Source of the DNA: Zhengitettix transpicula
Taxonomy: Eukaryota; Arthropoda; Insecta; Orthoptera; Tetrigidae
Length of the DNA: 64,000 nt
Assembly (NCBI GenBank): GCA_037074705.1
Contig: CM073591.1
Location: 131,261,032-131,325,031 of the forward strand
Reading direction: 5' to 3'
This document shows positions 1 to 11,815 of the stretch, piece after piece. A model generated the notes under the pieces. That model worked only from the letters and a program-made list of their open reading frames with translations. It had not been told where the DNA came from and did no database searches. The translations under genes and the position numbers were made by a program. Each line of letters begins with the position of its first letter. The stretch's first letter is position 1.

Positions 1-2980
1 GCTCAGGACCTTGGCATTGGCAGTTGAAAGCGAGCTGTGAGGCCCAAATCAATAGACGGTCAGGATCCTCGCTCCACGCCTAATCGATTCCGCTCGGCGA
101 AATAGTATTTCGTAATGCAGGCCGTTAAGCGATCGCGAGCACGCGACTGGTGGACCACCTCTGGAGGACAACTACCAGACATAATTTATCAATGCACAAT
201 GAGTATCAACAGTTACACGGGCTTTGCCGAGTTACAGATTCGGGGGGGGGGGGGGGGGTACAAGCGTTTTAAATTAAGTAACACGTCCCGACAACGTTTA
301 CCATAATCAATAGAGATTCATCTCATGTCATTTATTAATGTTCTGTGACATTAACAAGAAAAATCATATCATCAACATCATATTTGATTTATTCAAATAT
401 ATTACGTAGTAGTAATTTTTCCAATGCATTTAAGAAAACATAATTAATAATGGGAATATTGTTGGAGGATGTATGAACAGTTGAATAACAGTGGTACAAA
501 CTCATGTAAACCGGAAGTAGCAGTATGTACCTTCATTGCTACTTTGTATTTTTTTTATTTGTGAATAAATATGTCATGCGCGTATTTCATTACTCTGCTA
601 CAAGTAGTTCTGGGTCGACACCGACGTTAAAAACTACTAAAAATTGAACTATCGAAATCAAAAACCACAATCTCTCGAAGTATATTTTTGATGGTAATTT
701 ATCCAGAAAAATGACCAAAACAAAAATGTTCCATATATAGAACAGCGTCCGCGAACCTAATCGCTCGTTTCCCGTTCTACTTCACGCCGCCTCTTGTTCC
801 TTGTTTAACTATATTTGTATTACCACGGTTAACTACACGATATTCTACGTTTATGTTTGTTACAATACCAGTATTATCCATAATTCTATAATAAACAACA
901 AAACTATGAATTCATATTTTACATTCTATCCACTAAAAGCTCACGCAAATTCTTTTAATTCTTGCCATCCTCCTGGACAAATAAAAACACGATAAATAAC
1001 TTTGTTCGGAAAAAGACTACTTTACTTTAAATTAACTTCAAATAAATTGGGAAGACTTGATTCAGTATAATAAACTGAAGTAGATAGATATATTTTTCAG
1101 TACGTTACTGCGACATTCTTTGCCTCGGATAATTGAAAAGAAAGAACCTCCGCTGTTTTAATGCTTTTTATTGAACCCCCGGAAAACGAGATAATCCTAC
1201 CAGATTGTGAACAGTAGGAAAGTGAATTACACTTCTCGATTTGTGATTTGGTGACAAGACTGGACAGAACCAAAACACTTGTTACTACAAATCGGACAGA
1301 TAATAGACAATCGTCCCCTTTTTATCCTGTTCCATTCAGAAGAACGTGAATGAAATCCTGTTTTACACGTTCCAGGATAGTTAACAGCTTAAACCAAAGC
1401 AGCTTAGCTGAATCGTAATTTTGTTTTGACGGAGTGCTGCATAAAACGGCGGACATGCTCCAAAGGCAGTAAACAACAGCAAATAAAAATAAAAAACGCG
1501 AGAAAGAACGCAGAATCCTTCAAGGGGGTAAAGGTCGCCACGGGCCGGTCGCTCGACAAGCTGCATCGTTTTTTTTCTTCCTTTTTCTCTATGTTTTTTT
1601 ATCACTTTCTTCTGGCGTCTCTTGCAGCGCGCATCAGCTAGACGTGTAATCGCTGATGCGAAAGAACCACAACGACAATTCACGACTGCTGTCTTGACAT
1701 CGCTCCGAAACACCGTCTGCAACTCTTCCACTGGCGTACACAGGTATACATGTTACGTCACAAATATTACGAAAATATCCTTCGAGAAACGACACAACCA
1801 GCTTCGGGTTATTCGTTTCAATCTAAATGCAGCTCATCTGTCAAATAAATTGCTACAAGAGTTTAAAACACTGGGAAGATATTTTCAATATTTATAATCA
1901 GACTTACATATAAAAGATCCAACTTCAAGTAACGAAACTGAGTTCAACGTAGTATTACATTTTAATTTTAACACTAACACTGCTGATTACGTAATTTTAA
2001 ATACGACGTCAAAGAGCACCTTATTAATTGAAAATTATTCAAAAACTATTCATTTCTGTTATTATTTAATAACGATTAAATATAAGACGTTGTCATTATC
2101 TTATTGAGAAGAATAAGTTCACTGTAACGTAAAAGTTTTGTTAATTTCGTGTGTACAGGATATTGAGGGTTAAAATAATCAATCATTAATAAATATCTAA
2201 AAGATACCAACTATAGCAATAAAATCTGCTTCAAACTTTTAAGCTATAAAACGTGTTACGCGATCAGTGCTGTGTAAATAAACCAATGTTGATACGGGAA
2301 TTTTCGAAAAACGAATCGTCGCAGTATACAAGATGTGAACAAAAGAAATCCATTTTCTTGTACAACAGTAAAAAGGCATATATTTTTCTAGATTCTTGTA
2401 ATAAGCGTATTAGAAATACTAAGAATAAGTTGAAAAATAAAAACAAAAACTTTTAGAACGTCTTCATTCTACACGTGTTAGAGAATTGGCCATTTATTTC
2501 GTAATAAACAACATATTTATTAGTTTCTAGAGTGCGAAACGTGATAGTTTCGGTAACTAAGAAGGATTTTAAACTATTATTTAATTAGTTAGTTGGATTA
2601 TCTGATTACGGCGTGAATTATTTTATATGTGAAATCTTAGTCAGTAAGTGCTACTGAGTGATGTTTTATTTATCTGACATTAAGCGAAAGTAAAATGAAT
2701 CAATTAGCTAATAAAGTCGCTCAAAAGTGGTTATTTCATACAATTACATTAAAAGTTGCACCTCATGAAATTGCAAAAAAATGAAAGAAAAATAAATTTT
2801 GGGACCTTATTCGGGTAATGTCTTCATTTTTTTCTCTAAATAAATACATAAAAATCTTTTCTTGCCCAAATTAATATATAAAAAAATTATTCATGATTTT
2901 GTTGGTTTACAATAGAAGAAATAATTCAAGTAATTAAAATTATATAATTGTTCCAGAACAGAATAAATGCTTTTATACAT
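1..2980. other. Lim1 intron, AT-rich, no gene seen
   Basis: No coding region or clear repeat recognised. The only compositional outlier is a run of 17 G at 242-258. Short open frames here (up to 116 codons near 1381-1731) show no family resemblance and overlap each other on both strands, which is typical of chance frames. Confidence 0.6.
242..258 (+). repeat. Poly-G tract, 17 G
   Basis: Seventeen consecutive G in an AT-rich setting. Such tracts can fold as G-quadruplexes and are unstable in length, so the count may be affected by sequencing or assembly. Confidence 0.9.
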
Positions 2981-3075
2981 AGCTTAGCGACAGAGGCTAT
3001 GAAATTAAATTGAAGGATGAGGATGGAAAAATCTCGACGGGAACGAGGAATCGAACCCCCACTTGGTACTGGATG
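2981..3075 (-). repeat. tRNA-derived SINE, 3' half (copy S1)
   Basis: On the minus strand a perfect polymerase III B box (GGTTCGATTCC) is followed by CGTTCCCGTCGAGATTTTTC and a tail containing TTTCATAGCCT. The same B-box-to-tail order is seen in the copies at 6717-6845 and 7316-7985. The A-box half is not recognisable, so this is a truncated copy. Confidence 0.65.
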
Positions 3076-4439
3076 TTTATAGTATATAACACACAGATAG
3101 TTATATTTTTGAATAATTTTTTGTACATATTCATTCAGACATAAAATGAGTTTCGTAAAGCTGAAACGTTTATTTCTTTCCCTTTTTGTAAATTCATGGT
3201 ATCTAAGTTCCAGAATTTAATTGTAATTAAAAAACTATTTTTTCTGACTTCATTAGCTAGTTTATTTGTTTTCTTCATAATGAAAGAATATTGCTCTCCA
3301 AAAACAGAGATGTTCAAACAGTTGTTTATAATTCCATTCAAATGGTTTGATTTTATTTATTTATTACATTAGTCCCCGTATGAGGAAACAGAACGTCATT
3401 AAATAAAATTACAATATAATTTGGATGCTACAATTAATAACACTTAGAAGTTTACGTAAATATAACTAAAAATCGGGAACAAAAATTTCCCTGTCCAACA
3501 TAACTCAAAGTACGATATAGTAATAATAATAAAAATTAAAATTCTTTAACGTTACCAAAGGTATAATATAATATTTACCGGTTTCAAACATAGGATATGT
3601 TGCGAAGAAGCTATATTCGAGTGTGTAGCTTTTGTGGTGAGTGGTGTTTCCTCCTGAATGCCATGTGTAACAGATAGCGAGCGATTTAGCAGTGGTATGC
3701 CACATCTCGGACAGGTAGCGGAGGCGCTTAGTCTCTGTCTCGGCGGGACACCTGCTCCGGAATTGAGGCTTCACACAAATCCCGACCACAAGCCTCACAT
3801 CTTTGACAGGTCCCAAGCTTTACATCTGTCCTATTGTGTTTTTCGACACTTTGTTTGCCCATATCATGCATCTATCAAATTTTGCGTTGTCTGAATCTAC
3901 GTTAATATATCACGTCTGGCGTTACCTGTCAGCTTATTTGTTGCCTTCCGTTGATCTTACATGTCTGCTTTGAACGGCGAGCTTAAGTGAATAATTTTTG
4001 CACTTTAATTTAAATAAATTCTGTTTAGTCAATATGCAATTATACTCAACACCACCTAAAGAATTTTCAATTATAAAGGCTAAGCCTGAAGGTGATCGTC
4101 CGCCTAGTGAAATAAAAATAAGCGACGTCTAAAAAATCAAGTATTGAATATGTTTATTACGCGTAAAATATAAACATATATAATTCACGTATCGTGTTTC
4201 ACCGAGATCAGAAATATCGTCGATATACTCATTTGACGAAAAAAAATATTTTTAATTACACTTATATATGGCATTATAGTTGAAATATATAATTAATATC
4301 GTCGGAAATAAAAGCAAATTTACTATACTTACGGTCAATATTTATACGAATACACCCTGCAATTAAACATATTCAGGTTGAAATTCATATATGAGCACTC
4401 TCTTCCCCATTAAAGAGAAATTTTAAAAAAATATTTATG
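3076..4439. other. Intron, nothing recognised
   Basis: AT-rich apart from a moderately GC-richer patch near 3640-3830 with no identifiable content. No supported gene. Confidence 0.5.
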
Positions 4440-4645
4440 TTACAATCAATACCATGCAACGTTTCAGCAACCCTTGTTGCTTTCCTCAGGTGTAGATACA
4501 GAGTACGTCGTCTTTGTGTGGTGCTACGTGAATTTCAACAGCTCTAACTTACCATCTACACCTGAGGAAAGCGACAAGATTAGCAGAAAAGTTGTGTGGC
4601 ATTTATTTTGTCACCTTATTTTGACTGTTTGTTTGGCAATTTCTT
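4440..4645. repeat. Fold-back repeat with two hammerhead-like modules
   Basis: Two divergent copies of the CTGANGA-17 nt-GAAAC module lie 72 bp apart: minus strand 4461-4489 and plus strand 4562-4590 (last five bases GAAAA). Both are preceded by CACCTGAGG or the like and followed by a GTTG(C/T)(A/G)TGG(T/C)AT segment shared with other copies in the window. The minus copy has a perfect 6-bp stem, AGCAAC with GTTGCT, between the two conserved boxes. The family looks like a short non-autonomous retroelement piece, possibly Penelope-related. Confidence 0.7.
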
Positions 4646-5720
4646 TGAATATTTCTTAATTTTGAACAGATACAACCGTTTATAGATTTTCGGATAGTTC
4701 TCTGTTTAAAATGGAATCAGATAGGTTCGATTGATGTACAATTTGATCATTTACGCACTTCGAAATGCGTAATTTATCCGCTTTTATGCAATCTTCCTAT
4801 CTTCGTGCTGCACGAGAACTTTTATTTACTTCCATAGGATTTATATGATTTGAACTTGAAACAACGTAGCGTAAATCTCAGATACCACGGGTGACTTTCT
4901 TGACATGTGTTTGTTCTAGAAAAAAAAATCTGATTTATAATCACTGGTAATCATTGCAACTGAGTGAAGCTCAGAATTGATGTCAAGTATTCGTTTCGAT
5001 AAAGATGAGATGACGAGTTTACGGGATCTTTTCTACGACTATCATTTAACTAAATACGTTGAAATCGATAAAGTACAACCAATATTCATTTTAATAATTC
5101 GTATGCAAAAAAAACATTTCCCAATTATCATCCACTTGATTTGCTTTGCGGGTAATGACGTACCTCTCGTAGCACCCAATTCTGTATTATTTATGAAACC
5201 ACGGAGAGGGTCTTTGAAGGGCCACGTTCCTGTAGTTCGCGTGTTCTCGTGAACGACCTTCCACTGCGATCCTGCCTGTCCCGAGCCCTCAAACACGCCA
5301 CAGAAAGGAAGCTCCGCGTTATTAATATTTCGGAGCTTTACGGAAATTGTCAGTCAGTGGAGCCCTTGTTACTCAGGAACTGCTTATCGTGTTTGTAAGC
5401 TACACCGCGAGCAGAAACTAAATAGCTTTCGTCGATAACATCGTTTCAATCAAAACAGAAGAGAAGCCGGAGTGTTTTAAGATTCCAGCTACTTCAACTT
5501 GGAAGGAGAACTCATTTGCACGCAACGTGAAATCTTTTGATTTATTTTCAGCTGCCTCGACAATTAATAATACTTTTACACTCGCTAAAAAAGTCATTTT
5601 CAAATATTCCTTTAACCTCGGTCTCTTTACCGACGGGAAAAAACATAACTAGATTCAGCTCAAAATAGAATCTGACTATCAATCATCGCCATTTAAATAT
5701 ACATTTCTAAATTAATTTGT
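4646..5720. other. Intron, nothing recognised
   Basis: No repeat or gene identified. A GC-richer patch at about 5160-5330 overlaps chance open frames on both strands. Confidence 0.5.
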
Positions 5721-5950
5721 ATTACATTATTCATATTATCGTTCGCAGTGTCTCTCACCAGCATATATATCACACTAATCAAAAATTATAGTCTCAAAAG
5801 TAATTATAATATTTATAGCACAAAATTATTAAATTCACAACGACGTTTAGACCTCTAAATTTTACTCATGGATTGTATACAAAATTATTAAAAAATTGAC
5901 ATATGCGGTCACAGCAGAGGTCGAAACGTCGTTGTGAATTTAATAATTTT
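5721..5950. repeat. Interspersed repeat (copy 1) with 35-bp inverted arms
   Basis: 5723-5853 is homologous to 6952-7077 in the same orientation; shared landmarks are CATATTATCGTT, GTGTCTCTC and CCAGCATATAT. In addition 5822-5856 and 5916-5950 form inverted arms that match at 34 of 35 positions around a 59-bp spacer. The right arm carries GGTCGAAACGTCG, the same end motif as the GAAAC box of the hammerhead-like family. Confidence 0.75.
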
Positions 5951-6716
5951 TTTGCTACAAACATTGTAATTACTTTTCTTACTGAAGACCATTAATTATT
6001 TATATCATTATAATGAATTCATATATTTTTCCATCGTCTCTCGTCCAAATCTGGTAAATGGAAAATAATTGTCACTGAATTTGAGGCTCTCGCGTATGTT
6101 CACGTAATTTTTCACGATCCAGCTCCGGAATTATTCCAAAATTTTTCATAGAAGGATATAAGTTACAACGTGCTTTAAAGAAAGTTTTTTTTTGTCCGCG
6201 GTTAATTAAACCGTAACTTACGGAATGTAAACGCATTTTTTCCGACCAAACATTCAGGATATTTTTTTTTGATGTTTTATAATAATATGACAATTTATAA
6301 GTCGTCAACCGAATTGAAGTAGTAGCAACATTTAGTAGTTTAATTTATAAATACAGAATACAATTCATTGCGTCAATATTTTCAGAACACTGCCAAGTTG
6401 CCGTAACAAAGGTTCGTGTTATACTGAGATCCGGTCTACACCTGCTACAATTACAGGGCAGTAGACAACTGAACATCGTATTTCGACAAGATTAGCAATA
6501 CAACACTATGTCGCCGATGGACATGTCCTTTAGGACAAGGATACGTTGTTTCTGAGTGTAATGAAATCTTTTAGCGCTGATGGTGATTTTGAGGATGAAT
6601 TTAAAACGTTTGAGCGACTATATTACTCATGACATACTTAAGACAAGAAACATTACTTTGATTCATGAATGCCATATAAGTGGAAGTTCAAGAACACGAA
6701 ACATGCTTGCAATCAA

Positions 6717-6845
6717 GTTCAACTCCAAAGGCTATGAAAGGGAATTAACAGATTACGATAGCAAAATTTCGTCTGTATCGGGAATGTAATACAGGGCCAC
6801 CGCTTAGAAACGACGCACTAACCAATGAGCTATGCTCGTCGCGAT
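6717..6845 (-). repeat. tRNA-derived SINE (copy S2)
   Basis: The minus strand reads TAGCTCATTGGTTAGTGCG (A-box region), then a degenerate B-box region, then GACGAAATTTTGCTATCG and a tail with CCTTTCATAGCCTTTGGAG. It aligns along its length with the SINE at 7316-7985. The B box is decayed, so the copy is old. Confidence 0.7.
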
Positions 6846-6900
6846 TTTTCTATTCTAATCTGCAAATTCATTTTCATAGCCTGTAGAGCTGAATTTTTAA
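6836..6900 (+). repeat. SINE tail fragment (copy S3), inverted against S2
   Basis: The plus strand contains GTCGCGATTTTTCTATTC and then TTTTCATAGCCTGTAGAGC, the same tail as in S2 but in opposite orientation and directly abutting its head. The two copies form a tail-head/tail palindrome-like junction. Confidence 0.65.
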
Positions 6901-6917
6901 TAGCTCAGATGTAGGCG

Positions 6918-7140
6918 CGACGTTTCGATGACGTTCACTGTCATCGTCTTCTACATTACTCATATTATCGTTGCGGTGTCTCTCTTACCAGCATATATCA
7001 CACTAATAAATATTTTTTTAGTCACAAAACTAATTACAATATTTATTGCAGAATAAATATTAATTTCACAATGACTTGGACATATTACACTTTGCAAGAA
7101 GAAGAAGATGAGAGTAAACGTCATCGAACATCGCACCTGC
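6918..7140. repeat. Interspersed repeat (copy 2) with GAAAC-box hairpin
   Basis: 6952-7077 is the second copy of the repeat at 5723-5853. Next to it, on the minus strand, 6922-6953 holds a hairpin with a perfect 6-bp stem (GATGAC with GTCATC) immediately before GAAACGTCG, preceded by a degenerate TAGAAGA. It is therefore a diverged hammerhead-like module attached to this repeat. Confidence 0.65.
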
Positions 7141-7315
7141 ATCTTTTCAGTCGGTTAGAACCCCGAGAATATTTTATTCAGTATCTTGTACTATTGAATT
7201 AGATATTTGTTGTACCTGCGAAGAATTTAAACTTAATATTCATTCTTCATTGAATGTGATTTGCTTAATTGTAGGTCAGTGTGAGTTCAGGTGTATACAA
7301 TATATAGGGAAAGCT

Positions 7316-7985
7316 GGCACGTGACCGGAACAGCTCAGTGGTTAGAGTAGTGTTTCCCAACGTAGGGCACCAGCCCCATAGGGGGCCAATTCGAAAATTT
7401 AAAAACCGCTAGCTATGATTTAACTTATACAAAAGCAACATTTTGGCATCTTAATTTGAAATAACCATTTAATAACTTTGGTGCTTTCTATAGAGCCATA
7501 ATTGAAAGATTGGAGTAATAAAAACTACGATGTACTAACAGAGTATTGCTTACTATGTCTAATGAAGGAGTAGTACGTACTTTAATGTTATGGCATGAGC
7601 TGTGCTTGTCTACTGTAGACTAGCGCCAACTCCGAGTGTTGAATTTCATACAAAAGCTCGAATGGGCGATATATTTAGCGATCACAGATTAAAATAAATT
7701 ATTACTTTGTTTATGCACAGAATTATTACTATAGAAGAACAATTATTCGCAAGGTGAAATAAGGCTTCTTCAGGAAATAAATCAAGTTTTAAATATAAAA
7801 AAATTGTATATATTACATTGGGGAAGGGGGGGGGGGGGGCATTAGAAAGACTTAGATGGGGCATGGTAAAAAAAAGGTTGGGAAACACAGGGTTAGAGCG
7901 GCTCTAGATTAGCGGTGATCCGTGGTTCGATTTCGGGTCCTGTCGAAATTTTTCTAACTAATCACTTAATAACAGTAAACTTTAG
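7316..7985 (+). repeat. tRNA-derived SINE (copy S4), split by a hAT insertion
   Basis: The left part (7316-7347) has an A-box region, CAGCTCAGTGGTTAGAG. The right part (7899 onward) continues as cggctctagattagcgg and carries GGTTCGATTTCGGGTCCTG (B box) and GTCGAAATTTTTC. Removing 7348-7890 and one copy of the 8-bp duplication restores a continuous tRNA-like head that aligns with copy S2. Confidence 0.8.
7348..7890. mobile_element. Non-autonomous hAT-type element, 543 bp
   Basis: The terminal inverted repeats are TAGTGTTTCCCAAC at the left and, read inward, CTGTGTTTCCCAAC at the right. The element is flanked by a perfect 8-bp direct duplication, GGTTAGAG (7340-7347 and 7891-7898). An 8-bp duplication and (C/T)AGTGTTTCCC-type ends are the hallmark of hAT transposons. 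No transposase frame remains inside, so it would need a transposase in trans. A run of 14 G lies at 7826-7839. It inserted into the A-box region of a SINE, so it is younger than that SINE. Confidence 0.88.
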
Positions 7986-8840
7986 ACTGCTCAGCCTGTC
8001 AGTTAAAACTAAGACGCCAATGCGGCAATCTGGGTTCGTGTCCCAGTTCAAATTTCTCCAGCTTTCCCCGAACCATATCACAAAAGTTTGAGTATTTTTT
8101 CAACCAAACTGTCAAGAAATGATTATTTTCTTGAAAAGTGTTTAGAACCGACCCAGAATTAAATGCACCGGAGGTCTGGGAGGTCCACACTTGAGGTGGA
8201 GTTTTGTTACTGTGTATTGTTGAAGACACTCAACGGCAGTTGTTACTCGCAAGTGGAAATGATAGGATGACTCTAGAGTTCGGCAAGCGGCGGATGGGTG
8301 AAATGTGATTCATATGCAGCTTAGCGACGGCGCAGTTGCTGAGAGCCCCACGGGGGATCGGCACAAAGAGCTGAAAGGCGCACCTTAAAAGAAAGGCCAG
8401 AAACCTGCCCAAGCCCCGGCGTCAAAGCGGCACAAGCTGAACAAACAGCGGGGTGCGAATGAGACGGCCTCCCCACGATATCTACACCCTCTACGCAACG
8501 GCCGCAGCTAAAACAATATTTGTGACGCTCCGATCGGCAAATCCTCTCGAGCCCGCAGTCATTTGTAAGGAGAGAGAAGTGTTTGCGGAAGTATTTGAAG
8601 CTCCGCACGCACTGGCTCTATCGATTTGCAGGTCTTTCTCCCTCAGTCCCCCCAAACCAATAACAACACTTTCTCAGGACGGAGCTGTTCTTTCTTGTCT
8701 TACATCGTCCTCGTGCTGCTTCTGCTGGCACTCCCTCGCACATGGATTCCATGACAATTAATAGCTTTATCGTGAAAGATAAACCCACTAGGTCTTGATT
8801 AAACGACCCTGAGGTCGTACACACTCTCAAATGGAGATTA
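7986..8840. other. GC-richer intronic block, function unknown
   Basis: Higher GC and CpG than the surroundings, mainly 8220-8720. A tRNA-like B box (GGGTTCGTGTCC) lies at about 8030-8045, suggesting another decayed SINE head. Overlapping chance frames of 60-102 codons exist on both strands with no family resemblance. Candidate regulatory DNA at most. Confidence 0.3.
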
Positions 8841-9555
8841 AGCAGAATAATTTAGGAAATATTAATGAATTACCACACCGAAAATCATTTTTATTACGTT
8901 CCGAGACACATTCTGACACACTTGCAAATTTTCTGCTTATATACGCTTAAAACGTTTCGAACATCATCCCTGAGGGAGGAACTTTGAAATAACATGGTAT
9001 TATCTGAGTTTATAAGACGAATGTCAACATTAAAACACGATTGTTGATGGATGTAGACGTATAGGTTTTTTAATTATGTTTGGTTACCGCACATTAAATT
9101 ACCAAACATCAGCTGAAGCCATCATTCCTTTTATTTCGTGATCGCATATACTTCCCACATCTGTCATGGATCGTCCAGAATGACTCAAAATTCACTCGGT
9201 GGTATTCAGCATTTTGTTTCAATGATAGATATTGATTTTTTTAATAAAATTCTTCCAATTGTTTTTGGATCACTTCAGACAATTTCCATATCGGAATTTG
9301 TAAATCTGTACCCTCTCGTACAGAAGTCGTTGTCATTATTGTTCGCTTTAGGATCAGTTTACATGAAGCTCGTCACTAAATTTCAATTCTCCATTTGCCT
9401 GAAGAGCTCTCGTATATATTTGAGTGCCCCATTATCGTCAATTCAAGCACATTCAGTTGTAATTGACATTAATTTTAAAGGTTTTACTTTTACTTCTGAT
9501 TTATATGAAAATATCATGCAGTTTATGATCAGTTTCAGAGAGTTTTTTTAATACT
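8841..9555. other. Intron, no supported gene
   Basis: A decayed GAAACG-type motif (minus strand, about 8945-8985) resembles the hammerhead-like repeat family. A 137-codon frame at 9138-9551 on the plus strand has no recognisable domain, no splice context and AT-driven codon use; I regard it as chance. Confidence 0.45.
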
Positions 9556-9730
9556 CAAAAACAACGTTTCGGTTCGTATTTCTACCATCTTCAGTTTTGT
9601 CACGACGGCTTAAGTGATTAACCTTTGAAATTTAGTAACATATGTTGTGCCAAATAGTTTTAGTATTTGGTGATTTATTTAAAAGAGACCTGAAGATGGT
9701 ATACATCCGACCAGAAACGTTGTTAACTGT
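9556..9730. repeat. Fold-back repeat with two hammerhead-like modules
   Basis: Divergent modules: minus 9566-9594 and plus 9690-9718. Both read exactly CTGAAGA-17 nt-GAAAC. The plus copy pairs TGGT with ACCA directly next to both boxes, the closest fit in the window to a hammerhead core with stem II. It is followed by ACGT and then, 17 nt later, ACGTC, which could form a short stem III ending in a GUC cleavage triplet. Confidence 0.7.
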
Positions 9731-10300
9731 GTGAAACACGTCTTTAACTCCATTATATTATCCCTGATTATGCAAACTTCTTTAAAATGAATTATTAGGA
9801 ACTTAAAACATTTTTCAGAGGAGTACGCTGAAAACGCATTATCAGAAAAGTATCTCGTGCCTCAATTTTCGCGATACTGCGTGAAAAAACTACACAGAGG
9901 ATTTCAATTTGGAAACATGAATCGAAATAGATCTCCATCATTTTTCAGTGTCATAATTTTAGTCTCAAAATATTAATATATTATCCTTCGAGAACTCTTT
10001 ATTATTTCAAACACAATGAAATTGTTTATAATGGTAGAGTAATTAAACTTGTCCTTCGACTTGCTGATCGCCAATATGAGTGAGTGGGGTGAGAAAGTGT
10101 ACAATATACAGGTCAGAAAACCGTAGTTATCGTCGTAACTAGTTTCTTGTTATGTTAAGTAAAGTTTCCCGGCGAGTTTAATTAGGTCTAGTCTTTTCAG
10201 TCGAGTAAATTTGCCGGTTCTCCGGTCTTCAGAGTCACCACACCTCCAGAAGGATCTCAGTTGACGAATGAAAAATTGTCGGAACGCCAATAACCAGAAT
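9731..10300. other. Intron, nothing recognised
   Basis: AT-rich sequence; no repeat, gene or clear motif cluster seen. Confidence 0.5.
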
Positions 10301-10600
10301 AATGTTTACGAAAGTGAATTGTAAGGTTGTTTCTTAGGCTCGTGCAGGTTGTTTGAGAGTATTTTTAACGGGGCCAAGGCACGGCGCCCGTGGCAGTTCC
10401 TGGAAAGAGAGCTTCCGCGTACGGGCCTTGTTAAACTGTAAATGATGGACCAGTCAGCGCACGAACCACGCCGCCATCGAGTTGCCACGTGGAGGCGCTG
10501 GCCGCGCTAATTAGGACTCGCTTCTAGATTCGGGAAACACATCCTAAACCTCGACTGTGATTAATTTCACCGAAGCCAAATGAAACCTGCTGTCGCAATT
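10301..10600. promoter_or_regulatory. Candidate regulatory block (GC-rich, homeodomain site)
   Basis: Compositional island within AT-rich intron. It contains CTAATTAGG (10507-10515), a consensus homeodomain site, and dense CpG around 10360-10500. Inferred from composition and motif only. Confidence 0.3.
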
Positions 10601-11815
10601 ACTAGAGGAATGCGCAAGTGTAAATTTAAACGACCCTCACAAAATTATCCTCACGATTTACAAAATGTTTCCCCGTATCTTTTTAACAAATTACAGACGT
10701 TTGACAACTGTACTAAATTTTAAAAAATGTATCACACAAGCACGTGGCGAATGACGCCGGTAATGGTAAAGTGCAAATTTAACGAAAATATAGCATACGA
10801 TTAATGATCTGTGAATTGTTAAAGAATTGTACCAGAAAAAATCCTGTCACTTTCACGGCACCATTCAAATATATATGTGAATATGTTTTGAAGAAACGTA
10901 GAAACAAATAACCAATTGAAAAGGCAAATTATCAACGACCCACAATTATGTACTTGTAAGTATGATTTCCCTTTAATCATTTACAGTTTCCCACCATACT
11001 ATAATAGTCCCATCTCAGACTTGTTTAATATCAATGTTTAAATCGAAGTAAGCCGTTTGAATTACTTTCCCCGCGCAAAAACAATATTAAAAATTAATCA
11101 CCTCCAGAATAAAATCATGTCAAATAATTAGAATGTTTGCGCTATTCACGTCTTCATAAAAATAATAAAGGCACAAATCCCATGCTGAAAAGGGCCTCCG
11201 GCAATGAACATTAGTCCTTGAATAACACTGACATCATCAGTTTCCCGAGATTTCTACCATTCAATAGTCATTTAAATACTTTTCGTATCAGTAATTTTAA
11301 GGGTGAATTGGTTTTTCGCTTTTGCGCTAGTTTCTTATAGTTGTATCCCCTAATAATAACAGTAAGATTAAATGACATGTTAGAAAAATAAACGTACAAT
11401 TAAGAAAAAATATTGAGATGTTATAAAACACACAACGTTACGTTTCTGAGAGCAATGTGACGTTGCGTGTTTCGTTACATCGATAATTTCGTTTCATTAA
11501 CATATTAACACAGACAATTTCTCAGTTTAATGAAAGTAAGAGTTGTGATAATAAACTGGAGGTCACGGAACAGACGTCATGAAAGGAGAAATTCCACCCC
11601 AACAATCCTGAAAAGCATACGAAAGCAGTTCAATCGGCGTAAAACGACAGTTAATTGTCACCAATCCAGGGATAAAATATTCACCAGCTGCGGAATATTC
11701 CGCCATAGTTGGACGTTGACTACCAAAATGCAACTTTTCGAATTGCAATGCGAATAAGACGTGGTAGCGTTAAGCATTTTAATTTGATAGCCAACACATC
11801 ATTGTGAGTGTAGTG
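10601..11815. other. Intron, nothing recognised
   Basis: AT-rich; only short overlapping chance frames. Confidence 0.5.

Noticed and set aside
9138..9551. 137-codon open frame on the plus strand
   Set aside because: AT-driven composition, no recognisable motif and no supporting neighbours; it ends just before a repeat.
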